Source: Steromphala cineraria
Taxonomy: Eukaryota; Mollusca; Gastropoda; Trochida; Trochidae
Length of the DNA: 64,000 nucleotides
Assembly: GCA_916613615.1 (NCBI GenBank)
Contig: OU744730.1
Location: forward strand, 682,001-746,000
Reading direction: 5' to 3'
In this document: one piece after another, positions 34,829-45,873 of the stretch
Position numbering within the stretch: position 1 is the stretch's first letter
How the letters are laid out: every line of letters starts with the position of its first letter
The notes under the pieces: model-generated
The model's database searches: none
What the model was told of the DNA's origin: nothing
The model's input: only the letters and a program-made list of their open reading frames with translations
Position numbers and translations under genes: made by a program

Positions 34829-35048
34829 TGAAAAGTAAAATAATATCAAATATTACATTTGTTATCTTTTATCATTTGTTGTTAAAAATATCATTACTAC
34901 TATTATTATCATTACCTGCTTAAACAAAATAGAGCACATGTTCTGTTTGTTACATTATTATATGTCTGTTTATATATTTTAGAAGATAAATTGATATTTA
35001 TGAAATTATTATTATTATTATTATTGTTATTATTATTATTATTATACC

Positions 35049-35123
35049 TGTGCTTGCTGATCAGTATATCCAGCCATATGACACATAGTCAGGGAAAATC
35101 CATGCTGCGCCATAAGACGTACC
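35049..35123 (-). CDS. Candidate 5' exon of the transposon gene (75 bp)
   Basis: On the minus strand, TTTGTTTCTGCAG precedes and CAG|GTATAATAATA follows an open 25-codon stretch (VRLMAQHGFSLTMCHMAGYT...). Only the phase-0 frame is open, and both splice motifs are good. Its link to the exon starting at 34828 would create a stop at the junction if taken literally, so another acceptor or a mutation is needed. Confidence 0.4.
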
Positions 35124-35406
35124 TGCAGAAACAAATAATAGAGCAAATTACATTTTCTGTTTATATATGTTAGAAAATAAATATCACCATTATATATTAT
35201 CAATGTTAAAATTTTGCTTATTGCACCATTCACACACAATGCTGAAATACATGACAGATGTTGGTACCATTAAAATAGGCTTGTTTTTTTCTTTCATAAT
35301 TGTACATTTAATATATTAAAAAAAACTATTATTATCATAATCATAATCATTACAACTGAATTCAAATTAACTATTATTATCATTATAGTTATTATTATTC
35401 CAAAAT

Positions 35407-35489
35407 ACCTGTAGCTCGCAGATCATGTTTCACCAGCCATAAAACATCAATCAGGACATTTCCATCCACAGCTCTTTTAGATGCATACT
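35407..35489 (-). CDS. Candidate first-internal exon of the transposon gene (about 83 bp)
   Basis: On the minus strand an acceptor ATAACTTTCAG leads to an open stretch encoding YASKRAVDGNVLIDVLWLVK and HDLRAT, ending ...GCTACAG|GTATTTTG. The charged-hydrophobic pattern is protein-like and both splice motifs are canonical. No start codon or upstream exon was identified in 35490-36120. Confidence 0.4.
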
Positions 35490-35499
35490 GAAAGTTATA

Positions 35500-36120
35500 A
35501 ATAAAAATGAGTTGTAAATTGTTATAAAGAACCTTATTTCTTATTAAATATATATATATATATTTACTATATCAATTCTGAAGACATACAACCTGCTTAA
35601 ACGCAAAAACATACGAAATTTGCAAAATCATAAAGATTTATTGTGGCCCGTTTATGCTTCCATAGTTTTTTTTCCGGCGGCAACCAGGGTTAGATAAAAT
35701 TAACAATTTAGGGACATGTCTTGATATTACTATGATATATAGTGAAATCTATACTCCTAATGTCATTTAACGAGATCTACCTTGATAAATTGGTTATCAA
35801 AAGCCGAATTATTACTTTATTTTACTCATTCTGATGTGACGTCAACGGTAAACAAACAAGCGTCTGCTGACATTCAATATTGTTACTTGATCTTGAATCC
35901 CGGACGAAATGAAGATGAATTAAAGCGCCAGTTACAGTGTATATCACTTTAAACATCCCTAACAAGCAATTTTATATGAATTAAAACAGTACTTGTCAAA
36001 AAATATCTTTCAAAGGGTCTTTCTCAATAACCGTGCGCCGTCAACAATTCCACAGAGTAGTCTCCCTTGCATGCTACGGGGGAGCGCCGGGGACGTACGT
36101 TTTCATCAAAATTAGCCGCT
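35500..36120. other. 5' non-coding part of the transposon
   Basis: AT-rich, with a (TA)n run at about 35550. It should contain the promoter of the minus-strand transposon gene, but no box stands out. Confidence 0.35.
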
Positions 36121-36266
36121 CTTTCATTGCAAAATTAACCATGTTCCCCCATTTAGATTTTTCTAGACTTTTGATATAGCATTCAAACATGTCATTTCTT
36201 GATAATTTTCGCAAAACCATTTCTTTTGCAGTTTTTTGGAGGTTAACCCATAGATTGACTGGACTA

Positions 36267-38815
36267 AAAGTCTGGATGATTCGCAGAGGATGTTGCCAGG
36301 TTGCATACAGAGTCGATACTACCAGAACGTCAGGATGATTCGCAGAGGAAGTTGCCAGGTTGCATACAGAGCCGTTACTACCAGAACGTCAGGATGATTC
36401 GCAGAGGATGTTGCCAGGTTGCATACAGATTCGATACTACCAGAACGTCAGGATTATTCGAAGAGGATGTTGCCAGGTTGCATACAGAGTCGTTACTACC
36501 AGAACGTCAGGATTATTCGCAGAGGATGTTGCCAGGTTGCATACAGAGTCGTTACTACCAGAACGTCAGGATGATTCGAATCAGATGTTGCCAGGTTGCA
36601 TACAGAGGCGTTACTACCAGAACGTCGGGATGATTCGAATCAGATGTTGCCAGGTTGCATACAGAGCCGCTACTACCAGAACGTCAGGATGATTCGAATC
36701 AGATGTTGCCAGGTTGCATACAGAGCCGTTACTACCAGAACGTCAGGATGATTCGAATCAGATGTTGCCAGTTTGCATACCGAGTCGATACTACCAGAAC
36801 GTCAGGATGATTCGCAGAGGATGTTGCCAGGTTGCATATAGAGCCGTTACTACAAGAACGTCTGGATGATTCGAAGAGGATGTTGCCAGGTTGCATACAG
36901 AGCCGTTACTACCAGAACGTCAGGATGATTCGCAGAGGATGTTGCCAGGTTGCATACCGAGTCGTTACTACCAGAACGTCAGGATGATTCGAAGAGGATG
37001 TTGCCAGGTTGCATACAGAGTCGATACTACCAGAACGTCAGGATGATTCGAATCAGATGTTGCCAGGTTGCATACAGAGTCGTTTCTACCAGAATGTCGG
37101 GATGATTCGCAGAGGATGTTGCCAGGTTGCATACAGAGTCGTTACTACCAGAACGTCAGGATGATTCGCAGAGGATGTTGCCAGGTTGCATACAGAGTCG
37201 TTACAACCAGAATGTCAGGATGATTCGCAGAGGATGTTGCCAGGTTGCATACAGAGCCGTTACTACCAGAACGTCAGGATGATTCGCTAAGGATGTTGCC
37301 AGGTAGCATACCGAGTCGTTACTACCAGAACGTCAGGATTATTCGAAGAGGATGTTGCCAGGTTGCATACAGAGCCGTTACTACCAGAAAGTCTGGATGA
37401 TTCGAAGAGGATGTTACCAGGTTGCATACAGAGCCGTTACTACCAGAAAGTCTGGATGATTCGCAGAGGATGTTGCCAGGTTGCATACAGAGCCGTTACT
37501 ACCAGAACGTCAGGATGATTCGCAGAGGATGTTGCCAGGTTGCATACAGAGCCGTTACTACCAGAACGTCAGGATGATTCGCAGAGGATGTTGCCAGGTT
37601 GCATACAGAGTCGATACTACCAGAACGTCAGGATGATTCGCAGAGGAAGTTGCCAGGTTGCATACAGAGCCGTTACTACCAGAACGTCAGGATGATTCGC
37701 AGAGGATGTTGCCAGGTTGCATACAGAGTCGATACTACCAGAACGTCAGGATTATTCGAAGAGGATGTTGCCAGGTTGCATACAGAGTCGTTACTACCAG
37801 AACGTCAGGATGATTCGCAGAGGATGTTGCCAGGTTGCATACAGAGTCGTTACTACCAGAACGTCAGGATTATTCGCAGAGGATGTTGCCAGGTTGCATA
37901 CAGAGCCGTTACTACCAGAACGTCAGGATGATTCGCAGAGGATGTTGCCAGGTTGCATACAGAGCTTTACTACCAGAACGTCAGGATGATTAGCAGAGGA
38001 TGTTGCCAGGTTGCATACAGAGCCGTTACTACCAGAACGTCAGGATGATTCGCAGAGGATGTTGCCAGGTTAAATACAGAGCTTTACTACCAGAACGTCA
38101 GGATGATTCGCAGAGGATGTTGCCAGGTTGCATACAGAGCCGTTACTACCAGAACGTCAGGATTATTCGAAGAGGATGTTGCCAGGTTGCATACAGAGCC
38201 GTTACTACCAGAAAGTCTGGATGATTCGCAGAGGATGTTGCCAGGTAGCAGACAGAGTCGATACTACCAGAACGTCAGGATGATTCGCAGAGGAAGTTGC
38301 CAGGTTGCATACAGAGCAATTACTACCAGAACGTCAGGATGATTCGCAGAGGATGTTGCCAGGTTGCATACAGAGTCGATACTACCAGAACGTCAGGATT
38401 ATTCGAAGAGGATGTTGCCAGGTTGCATACAGAGTCGTTACTACCAGAACGTCAGGATTATTCGCAGAGGATGTTGCCAGGTTGCATACAGAGCCGTTAC
38501 TACCAGAACGTCAGGATGATTCGCAGAGGATGTTGCCAGGTTGCATACAGAGCTTTACTACCAGAACGTCAGGATGATTCGCAGAGGATGTTGCCAGGTT
38601 GCATACAGAGCCGTTACTACCAGAACGTCAGGATGATTCGCAGAGGATGTTGCCAGGTTAAATACAGAGCCGTTACTACCAGAACGTCAGGATGATTCGA
38701 AGAGGATGTTGCCAGGTTGCATACAGAGCCGGTACTACCAGAACGTCAGGATGATTAGCAGGGGATGTTGCCAGGTTGCATACAGAGCAGTTACTACCAT
38801 GTAGGGCTTAACTAA
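36267..38815. repeat. 59-bp satellite array, right part, about 43 units
   Basis: Same unit and variants as at 25018-30917. The first units after the transposon (AGTCTGG unit, then the GTCGATAC unit, then the AGAGGAAGTTGCC unit) repeat the order found at 30446-30535, just left of the insertion, and again at 37590-37650 and 38250-38300. One unit lacks four bases (GAGCTTTACTACC) and recurs at 37963, 38079 and 38550. The array decays at 38795-38835 with half-units. Confidence 0.95.
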
Positions 38816-38835
38816 CAGAGGCGTAACTACCATAT

Positions 38836-39717
38836 AGCTCAAAAAGCAAGTGCTTACACTTTGAAATTCCAAAAATATAATGTTTTGGAAATATTCGATT
38901 CGTGTTATTGGTGACAATGGTAAGATTGCAGTAGTCTTCGCAGAACACAATCTTAACCAATCATTCGATGATGACTAGTGTAGCAATGTTTAAAGAAGGG
39001 TAAAACATGTTTATAAATATTTAGACGTCTGGCATTAGCGTGTCAAGCTTGTGTTAGATAAAACGTTAATGGCAGTTTTGCAGAGCCGTTTTGTCACGTG
39101 GTTTAAGTCTGACTCTATTCTCGCCTCAATGCAAGTGTGTGAGCAAATCAGTGTTCAGGAAATTGCACAGCAAAATAGATCATTAATCATTTCGAGACGA
39201 CTATTTCGGACATCATGAATAAAAAGTTTAAGAGTTAAAATTGTACAAAAATTATTGTTTTTTTGTAAAATTACATAGGTTCAGTCTTCTAATTCAAAAA
39301 ATAATTCTTTGAAGGCGCGACTTGTAAACATTCATTGCTTTCTGATTCACAGAAACCATCTGGTAGTTGGTCAGAAAGCAACTTAAATCAGAACAAATTC
39401 GTTCTTTTCTGCTGAGCAATTTAGATTCAACCGATGTCAAGGCTGACAAAACACTGAAATACCCGTTAACGGACATAAGAGGTGTGAAACGGTAATTTAA
39501 TCCAACACATGTTAATCACAATGATTGGCTCCGATATTCTCCTTCCAAAGATGGCGTCATTTTCTTACCATGAGCTCTTTTCGGAAGTGACGGCCAAAAA
39601 GGTGCATTTGTTACCTCGTACATTCACGATTGGGCGAATATCGGGACACTTCTCAAGAGGCATACAAAACTTGATTCACATCATGTTTGTACAGAGGAAT
39701 CTTTGAATGGTCGTCAG
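38836..39717. other. Unassigned AT-rich sequence between the 59-bp array and the hAT relic
   Basis: No recognisable gene. The plus-strand frame at 39509-39706 lies directly upstream of the hAT relic and might be decayed N-terminal transposase, but I see no BED-type zinc finger in it. Confidence 0.35.
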
Positions 39718-40205
39718 TAATAAACAGGATAATATTTGTTGTCAACGTGCCAATGCACACAAAGAAACAGTTGAAAGAAACCGTGCAATTCTCAAAATAC
39801 TAATTGAGACACTTTTTTTGTGCGGATGACAGAATATTGCAATCAGAGGTCATGATGATGAGAAAAGGAATTTTGTAGCTCTTTTGCAGTATCGTGCAAA
39901 AATAGATGAGTTATTGAACAGGCATTTGCACAACAACACAATTAGAAACAAATACTTATCACCAGCCATTCAAAATAAGCTTCTTGATATTTTTGCGTCA
40001 CAAGTGAGAAAACAGTTGGTAAATAAGTGTAATTTGCAGTAATGCTTTTCATTCATTGCTAACGAGGCAACAGATTCCTCAACCGAAGAACAAAGTCGAA
40101 TCCTTTCTATCAGAACTAGACAAATATCGAGAACAGAAAGGCTATATGCAGGGGCAAGGTTATGACGGTGCCTCACACATGAGTGGCCATTGGAATGGTG
40201 TCCAA
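39718..40205 (+). pseudogene. hAT-type transposase relic (DUF4371 / ZMYM1-like)
   Basis: One plus-strand frame, interrupted by TGA and TAA stops and a late frameshift, gives the familiar order of the DUF4371-containing hAT transposases. ERNRAILKILIETL is followed by QNIAIRGHDDEKRNFVALLQ, YLSPAIQNKLLDIFASQVRK, FIANEATDSSTEEQS and, after a shift, GQGYDGASHMSGHWNGV. The DEATD/DEVTD motif is partly lost (here NEATD), removing the first catalytic-type acidic residue. About 160 of the usual 500-700 residues remain. It ends about 30 bp before the decayed element that starts at 40237, so the second insertion may have cut it. Confidence 0.8.
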
Positions 40206-40678
40206 ACCACCATTAGATGTCAGTATCCTGATTAGTCTAGTAATTCTAGCAAAATATTCAGTCAACCCACCACAAATTGCAACAGAAATGATTTCAACTG
40301 ATTAACACTCTATGACTATCCCTTCATAACATATAGAAAATCTAGGAAAATCTAAGTGGTGGATCAAGGTCAAATGTGGCTTTCAAGGTCACAGGGGTCA
40401 CGGGAACAGATTTCATATCAGATTTATTTATATTTTCCTCTTATATGTATCATGTTGCATATCAAATGAAAGCTGGTTGTTTTTCCGTTTCAAATATGTT
40501 ATTTATAATACTCTTCTATACAACATATTGTTATAAAATCCAAATATTTGATTTTTAACCTTGTTTTTATCTTTACATTCAGATTAGGGTAACAGACTTA
40601 AAGCAGTATATGCCTACACATTGTTCTCAAAGATTAATAAAACAGTCACAATATAATGTCTTTTTTCCCTATCCTTTC

Positions 40679-41054
40679 AGGGTTCGTTCAATCTTTCAAC
40701 CCAATTTTGAGGCTTTTAGAAGCCACTTTCAAGCCTTTATGGCAAATATAAGTGCATTAATTCAAGCCAGTGAGATCAAGCACGACTGACCTTGGGACTA
40801 AGTCCCAAATCAGAAATAGCGAAACCACACAAAGGTTTATGGATGTATTAACATAATGAAACATAACTCCAAATTTGTGTTGCACCAGACACAAGCAATA
40901 AACTTTGAGAAGATTTTTAGTTTACTTATTCGGCTTTTTCAAGGTTTTCTGGTCATTTTCCAGCCCTTTGAAGCATAAAACAGGATTTTAAGGCTTATTA
41001 AAGGCCATGCGCCCATGTTCAAGGCTTTTAAATCCAGGCTTGTACGAACCTTGC
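40679..41054. mobile_element. Possible hAT-like MITE (CAGGGTTCGT ends)
   Basis: Starts CAGGGTTCGTTCAA and ends TTGTACGAACCTTG, an imperfect inverted pair with hAT-style CAGGG termini, 376 bp, rich in AAGGCTTTTA / TAAAAGCC phrases inside. A clear 8-bp target duplication is not visible, so the call is tentative. Confidence 0.45.
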
Positions 41055-42390
41055 TTTCCAAAAGGAATGTCAGACTTCAAAAATTGAAATACAGATATCC
41101 ATGGCATGAGCTGATTACTTTTTTTAATGTGAATAGAAGCAAACAAAACTGTATCATAGATGTTATGATATTGAGAAAGTACTAGGTTTCATATCTTAAA
41201 TGTGTATTCTAATCTTAAAGATCATTAGAATCGGCCATTCCTAATATTGCAAAGAGGATCTGATAATTTTTAAGGGGGAAGCAACAATCATTATAGAAAA
41301 ATGATAAAAGTGCATGAAACAAGACAAGAAGAGCTTTAAATGTAATTAAAACAGATAATGAATGGACTGGATGTGAACAAGGACATGTACATTAACATTG
41401 TACTTATTTGATTAAGGTTGAGAAGATGATAATCAATTCATTACAAACTGAATAGTTTGTAGATGTACCGGTACTTCCTAAAAGCAAATCCTAGGAAGGT
41501 CTAAATATATTATATATATCATAATTGTGCACATGGTTGTATTAAAACAAAAAATACAAAGATGGATATTGCTGCATCTGTACAACTGAAACACACCTGT
41601 ATAACAAAAGTTTATTTAACTCTTGAACTCAGTGGAAATATCAGGTAACAGCTATTTATTTTATCTTCTCATACAAGATGTTAATTCTGTTTGATGATTT
41701 TTAGGATAAATGGAGTTTTAAATGAACTATTCATTGATACATGAAGGAAGCATGTGCTTCCAACTGTAAATAACCCAGAGTCACTTGACTCTGTAGCTAA
41801 ACGTGCATGCCATACCTATAAGAATGAAGACTACAGTTCAGTTAATAAAATTTGCAAATAGGGTCGCTAGTATTGCATAGGTTAATTAAGAAATTTACAA
41901 TACATTGTATTTAATTGTCAAATATATAGATCTACAAACAATATTAGTATTCCTTACTTTTACCTATGAAGAAGGAAGATTAAAACGTTGATCAATATTA
42001 GCTCAAAAATCTGATTCATTTATCAAATATGAAAATGTAAGGAGCAACAAATGGTTATTTGAGACAGTACTTAACTGCAGATCTAAACTTGCTTTACAAA
42101 AGGATTTATTAGGTTACAAGACCATTAACTACAGTTTCATGGAATGGACCTATTTTAAAGCATAGAAAGGATATTTTGCACTTTTGCACTGCTTTGACAT
42201 TTCCACGACCTTATTTGGATAACCAGAATATGATTTAATCAGCTTTACTATTTAGTCTTATTCAAACAAAAACTCTTACATTGTCACTATGCAACACTCT
42301 ATTAATGTGAAATATACAGTCTTTAGTCTTCCATAATAATTCTGATATTCTCAAAATATGACTTCCCTATTGGTATTGGAAAAAGTCGTA

Positions 42391-44228
42391 TTAAAGAGGG
42401 ACTGAAATGCTATATGGCAACTTTCGGGATTCATGAAATAGTGATAATAATTTCACATGGACTCAACTTTAAATTTCTGAAATCGACCTAGAAACGGCTT
42501 AATTACGACTGTATAAAGAACACCCCCTAATTAGGCCGGCGAACAGAATAAAACGCACTGAAGCGTGACTGCCTCGTGACGTGTTAGTAGGCTATGTGAT
42601 ACCCCCTTGTGTGCCCTCGTTATGTAAAACAACACAAGCTAACAGTACAGCTCGATGTTTAACCGTCGATTAAACACCCTAAACAACATCCAAACATCTC
42701 AAACCTTCAATAAATCGGTAGTTTATTTATTCAACTGGCAATTTGTATTGATGAAAACGTAAGACCCTGATTAAAAACGAAGTTGTGCGCATAATGCTAC
42801 AGCATGTAGGCCTAGATGGTCTCGCTTTGCGCAATGTTGTCATAAGACTGCACGTGAGGACCCGGATGTATATGTAAACAATTGCTCCCGTGTGAACTGT
42901 TTTATCTTCGTGCACAGTTGTTGGTTTTTATTGAATATTACTTTAGTAGCACAGCAGAAAGGATGTAATTATACAATACTATTTTATTTTTACATTTAAA
43001 CCATTTCTTTAGAATTGCCTTTGACTTCATTTTGTTACAGGATAAAAAATATATACGTTTTTCTTTGTTATTTCATTTAGTGATGGACAAGTTACAATTC
43101 TCAATGAAAGACATGTATTGGATGATCACTGATGTCTTGTTTAAAACATTATTTTGATAGGGCATTTCACTGAAAATCTTAATGTTTTCACTCTTGTACA
43201 TAGAGTGATATTTTCCACAACAATAGCCGATACATGGCCAAACAGAATGAAGATTTATTAGATGAACCTTATCCAAAATAATTATCAGATAGAGCAAAAA
43301 CGGTATTCCTAATTTCAGGTTAATAGGTTATAATTTATCAATCGGAGAAAAAAGGGATGTTAAGGAATACAATTGCTATTTGATGTTACCTAATTAGCTG
43401 ATGTCATAAAATAGCCAGGTGTTGATGATTGTGCATTATATAACCTACCTGCTATAGTCATCATTTGATATCATCTAATTAGGAAACAGACAGGAAATAC
43501 GATAGACAGTAAAGTAATTGTGTAATAAGTGAGTATCTGATCTAAAGAAAGTAAGTAACACCTGCAGACCAATGTCATTGTTTATTCAACCTTTTTACAC
43601 AACGTTCAAATCTAAATGTGAGCATTGTATATTCGGATTATTACCATAAATCAGCCCAATACTTTCTGCTATGTTTTATATTTTACTAATCTCCCTTTTC
43701 TCTGCATGCCAAACTGTTCATTCAGTGAAAATGCGAGCTCGAAGCAGAAAATCGGTGTAGTGATCGGAACACGTGAGTTCGATGTAGATTGTCACATTGC
43801 TCTGTTTGACCTAACACAGCGGGTCAATTTGGCGTGAAACCATCAATATGATGGGAATTTGTCTACGGAGACTTCATCAGGAGATACTCTAGGACAGTTG
43901 ACAGCAACACAATGATATAGCATACTGTTAATCGCTTTGAAAAGGCAGAACTGCGGATTTCGCCTATCATTTTCCATATAAGCAGACGAACGCTTCGCCT
44001 ACTGCCACGTCACTTCCGGTATCCCCTGCCCGTGGCCTCTCAGCCTTGTTTTGGTTTGTCGCTGGACGGCGACAAGCAGACGCCTTGTTACGCAATGTTT
44101 ACTTAGCTGTAGCTTCATTGAGAAACTGTGTATCGTTGCTGTTTTGGCCTAATATTTATGTTATATAGTTATTTGACCAATATCTTTTGAAAAATATATT
44201 TAAAAAAGGTTATGCAGCCCTTCTTTAA
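42391..44228. mobile_element. Possible 1.84-kb TTAA-flanked non-autonomous element
   Basis: TTAAAGAGGGACTG at the left is mirrored by CAGCCCTTCTTTAA at the right. Only about 10 bp of the ends match, and no coding frame of note lies inside. Internal GC-richer flanks (42480-42860 and 43960-44110) contrast with an AT-rich middle. Confidence 0.35.
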
Positions 44229-44743
44229 GGTTTTAGGGATAACATGGTCATTTTTGAGGGGGCAGGTCTAAAATCAATTATCCCTGGGGTGCAAAGGTTC
44301 CTCCCATCTAGAAACAGCAACTCTGAAGTAGAAATGTAGCCCATAGAAACACTGGTGATAACAAGTACATGTGGTAGGAAATCAATTTTAGCTTTTCTTA
44401 CTTCAACTCAATACCTGTGGATTGGACGATGTGTCTCTGAATAGATTTAATATATTGATACATCATTTTGGATAAATATGAACATTAAAATTAGAAAAAA
44501 CTTAGGTTAGTTTCCCCATGATTTACTTATTGGTTCATGTAAATGTCTCTGGATGTCTTTGAGTATACAAACAAGAGCCTGTATTATGTATATGATTTTA
44601 AACCAATACCAATTCAAAGATACTTGGGGACACCTCATGCTCTATTATACTAATGAAAGTTATGACGGCAAAATGAAATCCTTGTGTTCACAAAGACAAA
44701 GTGCTTTCTTAAAATTCTAAATTTACTTATGCTGCTGTCACAT

Positions 44744-45104
44744 TTAAAGGGGATCAACATCCTGGCTCGTGAAACCATTCAAAGTCGGGATTTTGATCGA
44801 AAAACCGGACAATGTGGCTCGAGTGGCGCTCGCAAATTCGCCAAACGTAATTTTGAAACCTTGTCATAAGCTGTCAGGAAGATATATTCGGTTCGATAGA
44901 GTTTATTAGGTATTGTAACAAATAGGTAGTTTAATTGGATGCGTATTTGAGATGTTTTCTTCTTTTCATTTTAGAGATATTATGCATAAATGGATATATT
45001 TGCAAGTCCAGTGATGAGATATGAACTTCAATCAGCATATTAGATATTTTGTAGCTTATCAAAACCAAATAAAATTTTAAGAAAGATAGTCTGTGTCCCT
45101 TTAA
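44744..45104. mobile_element. TTAA-flanked MITE-like segment (361 bp)
   Basis: Begins TTAAAGGGGATCAACA and ends GTGTCCCTTTAA. Only the outer TTAAAGGG is a good inverted match, and the interior differs from the 24483 and 47729 copies although the length is close. Possibly a different family with the same target preference. Confidence 0.4.
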
Positions 45105-45719
45105 TACTTAGAATTTGGAAAGAGAAGGGGATATGATGCTTCCAAGTAAGGACCTGTAACTTCAGCTAATCATTCACTGAATATTTCACATTGAAAATCA
45201 TGTGACATCAACCTGTAGAAGTATGTTGGTGATATTTTCTTATGAAGTGACATTTAGATGGTATTGAACAGTATTTGGTCACAGATTTTTTTTTCTGACA
45301 ACGTTGCAGTGGTTAATGTGCGAAAGAGGTCATACGGATCTGTGGTTAGCAGTTTTCGCCCTGAATATAATGTCAAAACAGGGTTCTAAATTAAATATTT
45401 GGATTTTATAACAATATGTTGTATAGTATACTATTATAAGAAACATATTTGAAAAGAAGAACAACTAGCTTTCATTTGATATGCAACATGATACATATAA
45501 GAGGAAAATATAAATAAATCTCTTGTAGCTTTCAGGTTTAGAGTACGACCGAAAACTAGATATAAAAAAACCGAAAATCGTAAATATGATAAAACCAATT
45601 GAGGTGTATCCTTTCTTTGTACCTCACTTTATATAGGTTTTTATATCAGTTTTAAAGTGTACACATTTTTGTACTTTCTACTCTCATGTGTGAAAACAAA
45701 ATTATTATTTTCCAGCGGT

Positions 45720-45873
45720 TTTTTGTTGATAAAATACTTGGGCAATTGCTAGTGATTGTTTTGTTGATAAAATACTTGGGCAATTGCTAGTGATTGTTTT
45801 GTTGATAAAATACTTGGGCAATTGCTAGTGATTGTTTTGTTGATAAAATACTTGGGCAATTGCTAGTGATTGT
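45720..45873. repeat. 38-bp tandem repeat, four copies
   Basis: The unit GTTTTGTTGATAAAATACTT GGGCAATTGCTAGTGATT is 38 bp and its four copies are essentially identical, so the expansion is recent. Confidence 0.93.

Larger units (their letters stand above)
30918..36266 (-). mobile_element. 5.35-kb TIR DNA transposon inserted in the 59-bp array (Academ-like by inference)
   Basis: The left end reads TAGTCCAGTCAATCTAGC and the right end, reverse-complemented, TAGTCCAGTCAATCTATG. Inverted matches continue through AACCTCCAAAAAACTGCAAA and ATCAAAAGTCTAGAAAAATC, giving long imperfect inverted repeats of about 145 bp. The flanks are AAA (30915-30917) and AAA (36267-36269). Removing the element plus one AAA restores exactly a known unit variant, CCAGAAAGTCTGG, so the borders and the 3-bp target duplication are firm. 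Inside is one minus-strand gene with an XPG/PIN-like nuclease and a CXC cluster, broken by several lesions. A 3-bp duplication together with an XPG-like nuclease recalls the Academ superfamily; I cannot confirm that placement. Confidence 0.88.
40237..45525. mobile_element. Decayed relative of the 5.35-kb transposon with long inverted ends
   Basis: The left terminus TAGTCTAGTAATTCTAGC, followed by AACCCACCACAAATTGCAAC and TAGAAAATCTAGGAAAATCT, parallels the ends of the element at 30918-36266. Further in, 40418-40590 matches the reverse complement of 45345-45525 (shared phrases include ATTTATTTATATTTTCCTCT and ACAACATATTGTTATAAAAT). So long inverted repeats enclose about 4.75 kb. The outermost right terminus is not found after 45525, so that end is truncated or replaced. 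The interior has no surviving coding frame and hosts younger MITEs. Confidence 0.6.

Noticed and set aside
25000..38700. Many 90-155 codon frames repeating LLPERQDDSQRMLPGCIQ-like peptides
   Set aside because: 59 is not a multiple of three, so the frames only stay open for about three units at a time and cycle through all frames; this is satellite DNA.
25018..38815. CRISPR-like array reading of the 59-bp repeats
   Set aside because: No alternation of constant repeats and unique spacers; the whole unit is repeated, and the sequence is eukaryotic.
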